Assembly: GCF_031191545.1 (NCBI RefSeq)
Contig: NZ_CP133472.1
Coordinates: 62,001-126,000, forward strand
DNA from: Schaalia odontolytica
GTDB lineage: Bacteria; Actinomycetota; Actinomycetes; Actinomycetales; Actinomycetaceae
DNA length: 64,000 nt
Direction of reading: 5' to 3'
Shown here: in pieces, positions 17,153-24,876 of the stretch
How positions within the stretch are numbered: the first letter of the stretch is position 1
How the letters are laid out: every line of letters starts with the position of its first letter
Program-made: the position numbers and the translations under genes
The notes under the pieces: model-generated
Databases searched by the model: none
What the model saw: the letters and a program-made list of their open reading frames with translations, nothing else
Told to the model about the DNA's origin: nothing

Positions 17153-17544
17153 CACTCGGCTCCGCGTAGAACGTCGGCGACTGTCTCCTGAAGAATAATC
17201 GGATCGATGGGATCGGCCACGATCGCACTCGCTCCGGCCCAAGTCGCCAGCCACTCGTCCTGCGCGCGCGCGGTCAGGAAGACAATCGGGGGAACGTCGT
17301 CGCGGGTTTCACGCAGATCCTGGGCGACGGACATGCCACCCTCCTTCTTCGTCTCAGCGTCAAGGATCAGCATCGCGAAATCCTGCTGATCGAAAGCGTC
17401 ACGGACGCCGAAGCCCGTGGCGGCCTCAACCCATTCAATGCGGGGCGTGTCCTTCGACGCACGCAGCCCGATGCCGTTGATCACGGCGCTTCGCTTGTCC
17501 TTGTCGTCGCTGAAAACCAGGATGGTGACGGTTTCTTCGCTCAT
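17152..17544 (-). CDS. Receiver-like protein lacking the switch lysine
   Basis: This single-domain protein of 130 residues has the fold pattern of a CheY-type receiver: an N-terminal strand TILVFSDDKDKRSAV with an acidic pair, LILDAETKKEGGM holding a candidate phosphoacceptor Asp near residue 62, and IVFLTAR with the Thr. At the position of the invariant lysine it reads VADPIDP, so the switch Lys is absent. It has no output domain and no kinase nearby. It may be a pseudo-receiver read by protein contact. It shares one base with trpD and is first in that operon, preceded by AAGGAGAG. A link with tryptophan synthesis is suggested only by coupling. Confidence 0.75.
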   Translation of the reverse strand: MSEETVTILVFSDDKDKRSAVINGIGLRASKDTPRIEWVEAATGFGVRDAFDQQDFAMLILDAETKKEGGMSVAQDLRETRDDVPPIVFLTARAQDEWLATWAGASAIVADPIDPIILQETVADVLRGAE

Positions 17545-17601
17545 GGAAGCTCTCCTTGCATATGTCGGCCAAATCGACGCGATGTTCCCATTCTAACGGC
17601 T

Positions 17602-17634
17602 AGCGGGCGGCTCCCACACAGGGAGCCGCCCGCT
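17602..17634 (-). terminator. Hairpin after the FKBP gene
   Basis: A perfect 14-bp stem (AGCGGGCGGCTCCC / GGGAGCCGCCCGCT) with an ACACA loop lies 26 nt past the FKBP stop on the minus strand, isolating the receiver-trpD operon. Confidence 0.75.
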
Positions 17635-17659
17635 GATGATCAACGAACTCGGCGCGCGA

Positions 17660-18652
17660 TCACTGGATCGATGATGTACCGACGATGTCAACGACGAAGA
17701 CGGTTGCCCGATCAGGCGTCGCTTCCTGGCCGGACTGCGCTTCCTCGCCCGGAATCGGTGCCACGATGAGGAGGCGCGAGCCGACGGTCACGCCCGTGAG
17801 CTCAGCTTCCTTCACGGGAGCCTGGAGAGGATCCTGCGCCCAGGAGGACTGGGTCTGTCCGTTGGTACCAAAGCCGCCGACGACCTGCTTGTACAGGACT
17901 GCCTGATCGTCCGTGAGCGCTTCGCCCGACCCCTTGTAGATCGTGTAGATCTTCTGCTCGGTGGGAGCGGCAACGCTCTCGTCGATCGCCAGGGTCGGCT
18001 CGACGCCCGGCTCGCCGGTGACCGAGATGCCGCCGGGCAGCTCCTCGCCGGTGGCCACGCCGCTGCTGAGGACCGCGTCATCCGCGAGCTTCTGAGTCGC
18101 AACGCCCACGATGTCTACGACGAAGACGAGGGTCGAGTTCGCGGGAATGTTGCCACGAGCCTGGCCGCCGTAGCCGAGCGAGGCCGGGATCACCAGCTCG
18201 ACGCGGTCACCCACGTGGGTGTGTGCGAGCCCGTAGGTCCAGCCCTTAACGACCTGGTTGAGGGAGAACTCAATGGCGTCGCCACGCTCGAAGGACGAAT
18301 CGAAGACCGTGCCGTCCCACAGGGTACCCACGTAGTTCGCCTTGATCGTCGCGCCCGGACACACGAGCGCGCCGTCGCCTTGCTTGAGGGTCTTGACGAG
18401 CACCTTCGACGTCGGCTCGGAGCCGCTACCCGCGGCGATCACGGGAGTCTCCTCGCCCGAGATGGACGGGAAGTTCCCATTCCCGCTGCGGTCGACGTTC
18501 GCGTTCTGTTCGGCGGAGTCGTCCACCGAGCACGCGGAGTAGTCGATCTGGGAGGAGGAAGACGACGAGGAGGCGTCGGTGCATGCCGCAAGTCCGAAGG
18601 CGAGGGCGGCGGCACCGGCAAGAGCGCCGAAGCGGCGCAGGGAGGACATCAT
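17660..18652 (-). CDS. Lipoprotein FKBP-type peptidyl-prolyl isomerase
   Basis: This exported lipoprotein of 330 residues catalyses proline isomerisation outside the membrane. It has a signal peptide with lipobox LAAC near residue 23, then a Ser-rich tether. A full FKBP domain spans about 75-185: GATIKANYVGTLWDGTVFDSS, VVKGWTYGLAHTHVGDRVELVIPASLGYGGQ and STLVFVVDIVGV. The C-terminal half (about 190-330) ends with a second TVFVVDIVGT and has GVTVGSRLLIVAPI in place of the YG-containing loop, so it looks like a degenerate duplicate without the active-site aromatic residues. It lies 20 nt after the erpA-like gene and is probably co-transcribed with it. Confidence 0.92.
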   Translation of the reverse strand: MMSSLRRFGALAGAAALAFGLAACTDASSSSSSSQIDYSACSVDDSAEQNANVDRSGNGNFPSISGEETPVIAAGSGSEPTSKVLVKTLKQGDGALVCPGATIKANYVGTLWDGTVFDSSFERGDAIEFSLNQVVKGWTYGLAHTHVGDRVELVIPASLGYGGQARGNIPANSTLVFVVDIVGVATQKLADDAVLSSGVATGEELPGGISVTGEPGVEPTLAIDESVAAPTEQKIYTIYKGSGEALTDDQAVLYKQVVGGFGTNGQTQSSWAQDPLQAPVKEAELTGVTVGSRLLIVAPIPGEEAQSGQEATPDRATVFVVDIVGTSSIQ

Positions 18653-18672
18653 GAGATGGTGTTTCTTTCGGC

Positions 18673-19026
18673 TCAGTGGAAGGATTCGCCGCAGGCGCAG
18701 GTGTTCTGGGCGTTCGGGTTATCGATCGTGAAGCCCTGACGCTCGATCGAATCGGCGAAGTCAATCGTGGCACCGCTCAGGTAGGGAACACTCATGCGAT
18801 CGACGACGACCTCGACGCCATCGAAGGAACGAATCGCGTCGCCATCGAGCGCGCGATCGTCGAAGTACAGCTGGTAGATGAGGCCGGAGCAGCCACCGGG
18901 CTGAACGGCGATGCGCAGGCGCAGGTCGTCGCGACCCTCCTGCTCGAGGAGGCTCTTGACCTTCGCGGCTGCGACATCGGTCAGAATGACCTCGTGGGTG
19001 GGAGCCTGAGTTGCGGACTCGGACAT
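18673..19026 (-). CDS. erpA: Iron-sulfur cluster insertion protein, HesB/IscA/ErpA type
   Basis: This A-type carrier delivers Fe-S clusters to apo-enzymes. The 117-residue protein has the three conserved cysteines: PGGCSG near residue 45 and NTCACGESFH at the C-terminus (a CXC pair). Family positions VPYLSGATIDFADS and GFTIDNPNA are present. It is about the usual length (105-120). AAGGAG precedes the ATG at 19026. It is the first gene of a two-gene unit with the FKBP lipoprotein. The symbol is given on family grounds; IscA, SufA and ErpA cannot be separated by sequence alone. Confidence 0.9.
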   Translation of the reverse strand: MSESATQAPTHEVILTDVAAAKVKSLLEQEGRDDLRLRIAVQPGGCSGLIYQLYFDDRALDGDAIRSFDGVEVVVDRMSVPYLSGATIDFADSIERQGFTIDNPNAQNTCACGESFH

Positions 19027-19111
19027 GGCGCTCCTTTTCGTGACGAATAGACGTATTCCTTTGACACACTACTCCCCCGCCGCAGCCTCGCGCCACGGCT
19101 GAGATGCGCGC

Positions 19112-20077
19112 TCAGCGTAACCAGGTGCGGGCGATCCGGCATCCTGCGTCTTCAAGCGTGACGGATCCCTCCGTCTCAAAGACGCCGTGGATCCCCCATT
19201 CAGCCTTCTCAAAGTGCGACAGGGTGGACCTGTGGGTGACGCCGACGACGGGCAGCGCGTTCGCTCCAGCAGCGCTTGTCACGGCGTCGAGGGTGGACTC
19301 AGCGAGGAGCGGGGAGGACAGCTCTGGCTCCGCGACGATAACGAGGTCGGCATCTGCCAGGATGTCTTCCAAGGCGAGCACCTGAGACAGCAGGTCGCCC
19401 GTGGGCACGATGCGTCCACCAATGGCAGCAATGACAGCACCGACGCCACCACCGGCACCGGAGCCCCGATGGCGGGCAGGGTGCGCATCCTGACCCGTCA
19501 GGAGCTGGCGCCGTCCCAGCGGGCGGTTCGCAAACGCCTGTGTGAGGGCAGCGGTCAGTGCGGTGTCTTGAGTCTCGATAGGCTCAAGATCGGGTGCAAC
19601 CGCGAGAACGGAATCGAGGCCGAGCAGGGGGCGCGCGGTCGACGCCGCGCATACGAGATCCAGGTCGGTGTCGGCAATCAGGCCCTGAGCACGCGTCAGA
19701 GCGTCGCCAAGCAAATCCGTGTTCCTCGGATCAATGCCGGAACAACCCAGGAGCCCTTCGAGAAAGCCCACGCCGCAATCGACAGACGCATTGTGTCCCC
19801 CTTCGACGACCACCGTGCCCCCGTCGCGCAGCGAATCCAATACGCGCCGGCCTGCCTCAAGCGACGAGGAAGCCTCGGTGGGCACGCGCACGAACAAGGC
19901 CTGAGAGCGCGAGGCGGCCATCGCCTCCTCGAAGGTGGGACCGGTCCCAACGGGAACCGTCACCACCGTCGAGTCCGAGGCACCCAGAACGCCCCGGCCG
20001 ATGGCATTGAGCGCTTCCCCGGTCGGCAGGTCGGGGGTTGCCCCGTCCCACCGACCGGCGACAACGACACGACTCAC
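19112..20077 (-). CDS. Glycerate-kinase-like protein
   Basis: This 321-residue protein resembles the glycerate kinase family in its glycine-rich stretch GSGAGGGVGAVIAAIGGRIVPTGDLL and the downstream DADLVIVAEPELSS, which aligns with the usual region that ends in a Glu/Gly pair. It is shorter than typical glycerate kinases (about 370-380), lacks the usual N-terminal MKIVIAPDSFKG, and shows a weakened version of the active-site motif, so catalytic activity is uncertain. The GTG start overlaps the stop of the M20 peptidase gene by 4 nt (GTGA), indicating an operon with coupled translation. Alternatively it could be a non-catalytic member with an unknown role. Confidence 0.6.
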   Translation of the reverse strand: MSRVVVAGRWDGATPDLPTGEALNAIGRGVLGASDSTVVTVPVGTGPTFEEAMAASRSQALFVRVPTEASSSLEAGRRVLDSLRDGGTVVVEGGHNASVDCGVGFLEGLLGCSGIDPRNTDLLGDALTRAQGLIADTDLDLVCAASTARPLLGLDSVLAVAPDLEPIETQDTALTAALTQAFANRPLGRRQLLTGQDAHPARHRGSGAGGGVGAVIAAIGGRIVPTGDLLSQVLALEDILADADLVIVAEPELSSPLLAESTLDAVTSAAGANALPVVGVTHRSTLSHFEKAEWGIHGVFETEGSVTLEDAGCRIARTWLR

Positions 20078-21450
20078 AGGGTCGCCACGCGCGTGAGCAG
20101 AAGAGCCTCTGCGAGGATCGCGGCCTTCAGGTCCGAGATCGACTGCGACTCGTCCTCCGAGTGGGCGTTCGTCATCGGGTCCTCGATGCCGGTGACGACA
20201 ACCTGCGCGTTCGGGAAGATACGCTGGAAGTCCGAGATGAAGGGAATTGAGCCGCCCACGCCGATGTTGACCGAGGGCACGCCCCAGGCCTCGGTGAGGG
20301 ACTCGTGCAGCGCCTTCGTCACGGGGGAATCCATGTCGGCCTGGTAGCCGGCACCCGCATCCTCAGCCGTGACCTCGACGCGCGCGCCGAAGGGAGCATG
20401 GGCCAGCAGGTAGTCGACGAGCTTGGCCTGGGCCTGCGTCGGATCCACGCCCGGCACGGTGCGCATCGACAGGCGGAAGCGCGTGTGCGGCGCGATCGTG
20501 TTCGAAGCGTTGGAAACGGGGCGAGCATCGAAGCCGATGACCGAGATCGACGGCTTGGTCCACATGCGGGCCGCGATGTCACCGGAACCGGCGAGCTGGA
20601 GGCCGTCAACCATTCCGGCCGCCTCGCGCAGCTCCTCCTCCGGCCAGTCCACGTCGGCTTGATCCGAGCCGCCCAGGCCCTCAACCGCGACGTCGCCCTT
20701 CTCATCGAAGAGCGAGGCGATGAGCATCGAAGAGATCGCAACAGAGTCGAGCAGCGGGCCACCGAAGGCACCCGAGTGAACGGCGTGGTCCGCGACGGTC
20801 ACGTCGACGGTCACGATGGCATTGCCGCGCAGCGTCGAGGTGACGGCGGGCTGGCCCACCTTCCAGTTAGACGAGTCCGTCACGACGATGACGTCGGCAG
20901 CAAGCTCATCCTTGTGCGCATCGAGGAATGCCGTGAACGACGGGGAACCGATTTCTTCCTCGCCCTCGATAAACACGACGACGTTGACCGGCAGGTCCTC
21001 ACCCAGGATCGACAGCGAACCAAGGTGCACCGTGATACCGGCACCATCGTCGGAGGAGCCACGGCCGTAGATGCGGTCGCCGCGAACCTCGGCCTTGTAG
21101 GGGTCCATGCTCCAACGGTCCAGCTCGCCCACCGGCTGCACGTCGTGGTGCGCGTACAGCAGGACGGTCGGTGCGCCTTCGATGTGGGGCGTGTGGGCGA
21201 CGAGGGCGGGCTTGCCCTCGGTGCCGTCTTCGCCGGTTTCGCGCAGGACCTTGGCATCAAGCCCGAGGGCTGCGAAACGCTCACGAATGTGCTCGGCGCT
21301 GCGTTCAAGGTCAGCCGCGTGCGCCGGATCCGACGACACCGACGGAATGGCAACGATCTGCGTGAGTTCATCCAGCAGGGACGGGAAAGCCGCCTCCAGG
21401 CGCTCGCGCAAAACGGACGTGGACAACAATGCGTGTGAAGTATCAGCCAT
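20074..21450 (-). CDS. M20-family dipeptidase
   Basis: This zinc-dependent cytosolic peptidase has 458 residues. The metal ligands are visible in order: LLYAHHDVQP (His), GRGSSDDGAG (bridging Asp), EGEEEIGSPS (catalytic Glu and Glu ligand) and NAHSEDES (last His). A dimerisation (lid) domain is inserted between them, at about 195-340. The organisation is that of M20 carnosinase/dipeptidase-like enzymes such as mycobacterial Rv2522c. I use the ATG at 21450 (MADTSHALL). TACCCT lies 6 nt upstream, consistent with a leaderless message. An in-frame GTG at 21468 lies upstream of that element. It is first in an operon with the glycerate-kinase-like gene. Confidence 0.92.
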   Translation of the reverse strand: MADTSHALLSTSVLRERLEAAFPSLLDELTQIVAIPSVSSDPAHAADLERSAEHIRERFAALGLDAKVLRETGEDGTEGKPALVAHTPHIEGAPTVLLYAHHDVQPVGELDRWSMDPYKAEVRGDRIYGRGSSDDGAGITVHLGSLSILGEDLPVNVVVFIEGEEEIGSPSFTAFLDAHKDELAADVIVVTDSSNWKVGQPAVTSTLRGNAIVTVDVTVADHAVHSGAFGGPLLDSVAISSMLIASLFDEKGDVAVEGLGGSDQADVDWPEEELREAAGMVDGLQLAGSGDIAARMWTKPSISVIGFDARPVSNASNTIAPHTRFRLSMRTVPGVDPTQAQAKLVDYLLAHAPFGARVEVTAEDAGAGYQADMDSPVTKALHESLTEAWGVPSVNIGVGGSIPFISDFQRIFPNAQVVVTGIEDPMTNAHSEDESQSISDLKAAILAEALLLTRVATL

Positions 21451-21456
21451 ACGCCC

Positions 21457-21462
21457 AGGGTA
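21457..21462 (-). promoter_or_regulatory. -10 element, leaderless start of the M20 peptidase gene
   Basis: TACCCT on the minus strand lies 6 nt before the ATG at 21450. It sits back to back with the element of the divergent gene at 21509. Confidence 0.45.
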
Positions 21463-21496
21463 GACCATGGGAGTGCACGGCGGGCAGGCTATCCGT

Positions 21497-21502
21497 TAGC
21501 CT
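21497..21502 (+). promoter_or_regulatory. -10 element, leaderless start of the DUF3043-like gene
   Basis: TAGCCT lies 6 nt before the GTG at 21509, with no ribosome-binding site. Confidence 0.45.
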
Positions 21503-21508
21503 TGAAGC

Positions 21509-22129
21509 GTGTTTGGACGAAGCAAGAACAACAACGATGAGACCTCGATGAACATCGAGCCCGTCTCAACGACGCCCGACGGCAAAAAAGGCCGCCCCAC
21601 GCCGAAGCGTAAGACCGCCGAGGCCGCACGGATCCGCCCGCTGGTTCCCAAGGACCGCAAGGAAGCCAAGCGCGCCGCCCGCGCCGCCCGCAACGCGCGT
21701 TTCGACGCCGAACAGCGCGCGTTGATCACCGGCGAGGAAAAGTACCTGCCCGCACGAGACAAGGGCCGCGCACGCCGTTTCGTGCGCGACTACGTGGATG
21801 CACGCCACTCCTTCTCCGAGTGGATCCTCGCCGTCATGATGGCGTCCATCATCCTCATCATGTTGCTGTCGATGCTCGGCAACAAGATCCCGCTGCAGTA
21901 TCAGGCGTACATGCTCTACGGATCCTCGGCCCTCATGTACGGCTCGTTCATCATCACCGCGATCGAGGCCTTCTTCGTGTGGCGCAAGCTCAAGGGCGCC
22001 TTCGCCGAGGCTCACCCCCGTGAGGACATTCCTTCCGGCACGGGCTACTACGCCTTCTCCCGCATGATCATGCCGCGCCGCTGGCGCTCGCCGCGCCCGC
22101 AGGTTGCTCGCGGAGAATTCCCGAAGTAA
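21509..22129 (+). CDS. DUF3043-family membrane protein
   Basis: This 206-residue actinobacterial membrane protein has a basic N-terminal region rich in Lys and Arg (GKKGRPTPKRKTAEAARIRP, residues ~26-45). Two membrane segments follow at about 105-128 (SEWILAVMMASIILIMLLSML) and 137-160. The C-terminal tail is basic with RMIMPRRWRSPRP. The pattern (GRPTPKR..A...RPLVP.DRKEAKR, then two membrane helices) matches DUF3043 proteins, which have no assigned function. The GTG start follows a -10 hexamer directly. A strong terminator follows at 22138-22174. Confidence 0.8.
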   Translation: MFGRSKNNNDETSMNIEPVSTTPDGKKGRPTPKRKTAEAARIRPLVPKDRKEAKRAARAARNARFDAEQRALITGEEKYLPARDKGRARRFVRDYVDARHSFSEWILAVMMASIILIMLLSMLGNKIPLQYQAYMLYGSSALMYGSFIITAIEAFFVWRKLKGAFAEAHPREDIPSGTGYYAFSRMIMPRRWRSPRPQVARGEFPK

Positions 22130-22137
22130 TCGCTGAG

Positions 22138-22174
22138 CACGTCGGCCCCATCCACATGGTGCGGGGCCGACGTG
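22138..22174 (+). terminator. Hairpin after the DUF3043-like gene
   Basis: A 12-bp stem (CACGTCGGCCCC / GGGGCCGACGTG) with a 13-nt loop begins 8 nt after the stop at 22129. The loop itself contains the first TCCACA box of the array described next. Confidence 0.7.
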
Positions 22175-22217
22175 TTGTATCCACAGGGCTTGCGGCGGCG
22201 GCACACGTATCCACAGG
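22151..22217 (+). promoter_or_regulatory. Three TCCACA boxes with 29-30 bp phasing upstream of the unknown gene
   Basis: TCCACA occurs at 22151, 22180 and 22210. The last two have the extended form GTATCCACAGG. The last box starts 99 bp before the ATG at 22309. The spacing of about three helical turns would put all sites on one face of the DNA. The boxes resemble DnaA boxes (TTATCCACA) with one mismatch. The same arrangement occurs upstream of the SSB-like gene (59381-59446). Confidence 0.6.
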
Positions 22218-22308
22218 TGCCGCCTTGTCGCTGGCCATCTCGTGATCGCCCGCGCGATCCTGTCTATGTCGGAGCATCGAGGCTCCGACACGGACAGGAG
22301 GATGCACC

Positions 22309-22863
22309 ATGCACACAACGACCGCCCCGACCCCCACCCGCGATACCGCGTGCGACGAGGAGGCGTTACACCCCGAGGGAATGTACGGCCCCTCGCACTG
22401 GTTGGATGACAGTGGCGTGTCAACGCTTCTGGCTCCGTACCTGTGCGACGGCTGGGATCTGGGCGACTACGCGCGTTTCGCGGACCTGTCGGGCACGGAC
22501 GCGCGTCGACTCGCTTCGCTGCTCCCGAAGGAAGCGCGCGACGACCGGCAAAACAACGCTCCACGCATCGTCGATCTACTGCGAGCCGCCTCCCGCGTCG
22601 AGGGTCTCACCCTCGAGGGATACGTCGTCCGCGCGCCTCGTCGCGACGAGCGGGTCAGCATCGACACGGTCCTCGTACCGGAGTCGGCGATCGTCGCACA
22701 CACCGCCACCCCCATCGACGACGACCGCTATCCGAGCTACCAGCACTGGCTCACGCTTGCCTCGGTCCTCGGCCTGGGCGAGGACGCGATCCCTCCCGAT
22801 GAGATGCGCGTCCTCATTCGGGACGGATCATCGACGCGGTGGTGGTGGGCATGGTGGGACTGA
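22309..22863 (+). CDS. Unknown protein with a tryptophan-rich C-terminus
   Basis: This 184-residue, acidic, probably soluble protein has no signal peptide, membrane helix or domain that I recognise. It has segments GMYGPSHWLDDSG, LAPYLCDGWDLGDYARFADLSG and a C-terminal basic-aromatic tip SSTRWWWAWWD with five Trp in seven residues. The ATG at 22309 is preceded by GGACAGGAGGATGCACC, a strong ribosome-binding site. It lies 18 nt upstream of pyrD, but pyrD has its own -10 element, so they need not be one unit. Its promoter region shares phased TCCACA boxes and leader sequence with the SSB-like gene at 58501-59289, which suggests co-regulation and possibly a DNA-related role (inference). Confidence 0.75.
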   Translation: MHTTTAPTPTRDTACDEEALHPEGMYGPSHWLDDSGVSTLLAPYLCDGWDLGDYARFADLSGTDARRLASLLPKEARDDRQNNAPRIVDLLRAASRVEGLTLEGYVVRAPRRDERVSIDTVLVPESAIVAHTATPIDDDRYPSYQHWLTLASVLGLGEDAIPPDEMRVLIRDGSSTRWWWAWWD

Positions 22864-22868
22864 TCATC

Positions 22869-22874
22869 TATCCT
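22869..22874 (+). promoter_or_regulatory. -10 element, leaderless start of pyrD
   Basis: TATCCT lies 7 nt before the ATG at 22882. The intervening AGGAAGC is too close to the start to act as a normal Shine-Dalgarno site. Confidence 0.4.
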
Positions 22875-22881
22875 AGGAAGC

Positions 22882-23946
22882 ATGATCCGTCGCGCGTACA
22901 ACTGGGCTTTCACACACTTCATCTCGCATTCCAATCCGGAGGATGCACACCACTGGGGGCTGGGAGCGATTTCCATGGCCGGCCGATTCGCCCCGACGCG
23001 TGGGCTCATGCGAGCCACGCTGGGCTACCTCGATCCGACTCACTGCCCCACGCGGGTGGTCGGAGGCGTCGAGGTCCCCCTCATGCTGGGTCAGCGCCGC
23101 CTGCCTTCGCGCCTGGGCCTGGCAGCCGGAATGGACAAGGATGCGCAGGCAGTGCTCGGCATGAGCGCGCTCGGCTACGCCTTCGTCGAGATCGGCACCG
23201 TCACGCCACACCCGCAGCCGGGCAATGACGCGCCGCGACTGTGGCGCCTCATGGAGGAGCGAGGCCTGCGCAACCGCATGGGCTTCAACAACGCCGGAGC
23301 GGACGCGGCAGCCGACAAGCTGCGCGAGCTGCGCGCAACGCCCGCCGGTCGCCGCGCGATCGTTGGTGCCAACATCGGCAAGAACAAGGTGACCTCCGAA
23401 CAGGACGCCCCCGCCGACTACGAGTACTGCGCCAAGGCGCTGGCCAAATGGGTCGACTTCGTCGTCGTCAACGTGTCTTCTCCTAACACGCCGGGCCTGC
23501 GCGACCTGCAGTCGGTCGATCACCTCCGCCCGATCCTGCAGGCCGCCCGCCGCGGATGCGAGGCCGGTGCGCCCGATCGAGCTATGCCCCTTTTCGTCAA
23601 GATCGCGCCCGACCTGGCCGACGAGGACATCGTCGCCATCGTCGAGCTGACGAAGGAACTCGGCCTGGCCGGTGTCGTCGCCACGAACACAACGATCAAC
23701 CACGACCTGGGGGAAGGCGGCGTCTCCGGCGCTCCCCTGCTCCCTCGCGCGATTGAGGTGGTCTCACTCGTGGCTCATCACCTCAACGACGACCAGATCC
23801 TCATCGGCACCGGCGGCATTTCCTCCCCGCAGGATGCTCTGCGCATGATCGGCGCGGGTGCCGACCTCGTGGAGGCCTTCTCTGCCTTCATTTTCGAGGG
23901 CCCGTCCTGGCCTGGCGAGGTCTCCCGCGCGCTCCAGCACGCGTAG
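22882..23946 (+). CDS. pyrD: Dihydroorotate dehydrogenase, quinone-dependent (class 2)
   Basis: PyrD oxidises dihydroorotate to orotate in pyrimidine synthesis, passing electrons to membrane quinone through FMN. The 354-residue length and the N-terminal amphipathic extension (residues ~1-45) mark class 2. Motifs include GLAAGMDKDAQAV, EIGTVTPHPQPGN, RMGFNNAGAD, VVNVSSPNTPGLRDLQ (class 2 enzymes use Ser as base, seen here as the SS pair), FVKIAPDL, TNTTI and IGTGGISSPQDALRMIGAGADLVE. A short 8-nt gap separates it from the methyltransferase gene downstream. Confidence 0.97.
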   Translation: MIRRAYNWAFTHFISHSNPEDAHHWGLGAISMAGRFAPTRGLMRATLGYLDPTHCPTRVVGGVEVPLMLGQRRLPSRLGLAAGMDKDAQAVLGMSALGYAFVEIGTVTPHPQPGNDAPRLWRLMEERGLRNRMGFNNAGADAAADKLRELRATPAGRRAIVGANIGKNKVTSEQDAPADYEYCAKALAKWVDFVVVNVSSPNTPGLRDLQSVDHLRPILQAARRGCEAGAPDRAMPLFVKIAPDLADEDIVAIVELTKELGLAGVVATNTTINHDLGEGGVSGAPLLPRAIEVVSLVAHHLNDDQILIGTGGISSPQDALRMIGAGADLVEAFSAFIFEGPSWPGEVSRALQHA

Positions 23947-23954
23947 GGAGCGTC

Positions 23955-24827
23955 ATGATTATTGAGCTCACGAGCGCGGAGCTGACTGCGGATTCGCGCT
24001 TGGACGACTACACGCGCCTCAAAGACGTCAAGCTTCGTTCCAAGATTGAACCGGAACGAGGCCTGTACATGGCCGAATCCGCGAACGTCATCGAACGAGC
24101 CATCCGCGCAGGTCACCGCCCACGCTCCTTCCTCATGTCGAGGCGTTGGCTCCCGACCTTGGACAAGCTCATCGAGGCAGCAACGGGCGCTCGCGACGGC
24201 GCGGACGTCCCAGTGTTCGTGGCCGACGAGCACGTCCTGGAGCAGATGACAGGCTTCCACCTGCATCGCGGTGCCCTCGCCGCCATGCAGCGGCCCGTCC
24301 TTCCCAGCCTCGATGGCCTGCTCGCCACCGCGCGCTCCGGTGAGCCTGCGCGCCGCGTCGTCGTCTTGGAAAACCTCGTCGACCATACGAACGTGGGGGC
24401 CGCGTTCCGCAGCGCGGCCGCGCTCGGCGTGGACGCCGTGCTGGTGACCCCTCAGTGTGCGGACCCGCTCTACCGGCGAGCGGTGCGCGTATCGATGGGA
24501 ACGGTGTTTCAGGTGCCGTGGACCCGCCTGGATTCCTGGCCCGGCGACATCGCCACGCTTCAGGGGGCTGGCTTCACCGTCGCTTCGCTGGCACTGTCGG
24601 ACGACTCAGTATCTCTCGACGAGTTTGCCTCGCTGCCGGCGCTCCAGGGGCCGGCAGCACGCCTGGCAATGGTGATGGGCACCGAAGGCGACGGACTGGG
24701 TTGGCGCACCATCGCAGCCTGTGATTACACGGTCAAGATCCCCATGGACCACGGGGTCGACTCGCTTAACGTCGCCGCCGCCTCCGCCGTCGTCTTCTGG
24801 GCGACCAGGGGCATTGGAGCTTCCTAG
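23955..24827 (+). CDS. TrmH/SpoU-family RNA 2'-O-methyltransferase
   Basis: This SPOUT-class enzyme of 290 residues methylates the 2'-O of rRNA or tRNA ribose using S-adenosylmethionine. An N-terminal substrate-binding domain (about 1-120) with YMAESANVIERAI is followed by the trefoil-knot domain. Its three motifs are VVLENLVDHTNVGAAFRSAAALG (motif 1), MVMGTEGDGL (motif 2) and IPMDHGVDSLNVAAASAVV (motif 3). The target nucleotide cannot be assigned. It is 8 nt downstream of pyrD and is probably co-transcribed. Confidence 0.93.
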   Translation: MIIELTSAELTADSRLDDYTRLKDVKLRSKIEPERGLYMAESANVIERAIRAGHRPRSFLMSRRWLPTLDKLIEAATGARDGADVPVFVADEHVLEQMTGFHLHRGALAAMQRPVLPSLDGLLATARSGEPARRVVVLENLVDHTNVGAAFRSAAALGVDAVLVTPQCADPLYRRAVRVSMGTVFQVPWTRLDSWPGDIATLQGAGFTVASLALSDDSVSLDEFASLPALQGPAARLAMVMGTEGDGLGWRTIAACDYTVKIPMDHGVDSLNVAAASAVVFWATRGIGAS

Positions 24828-24876
24828 CCCAATAGGAACCGCAGGCTCGCGCCGCGACCGCCACGCTAACCCACAA

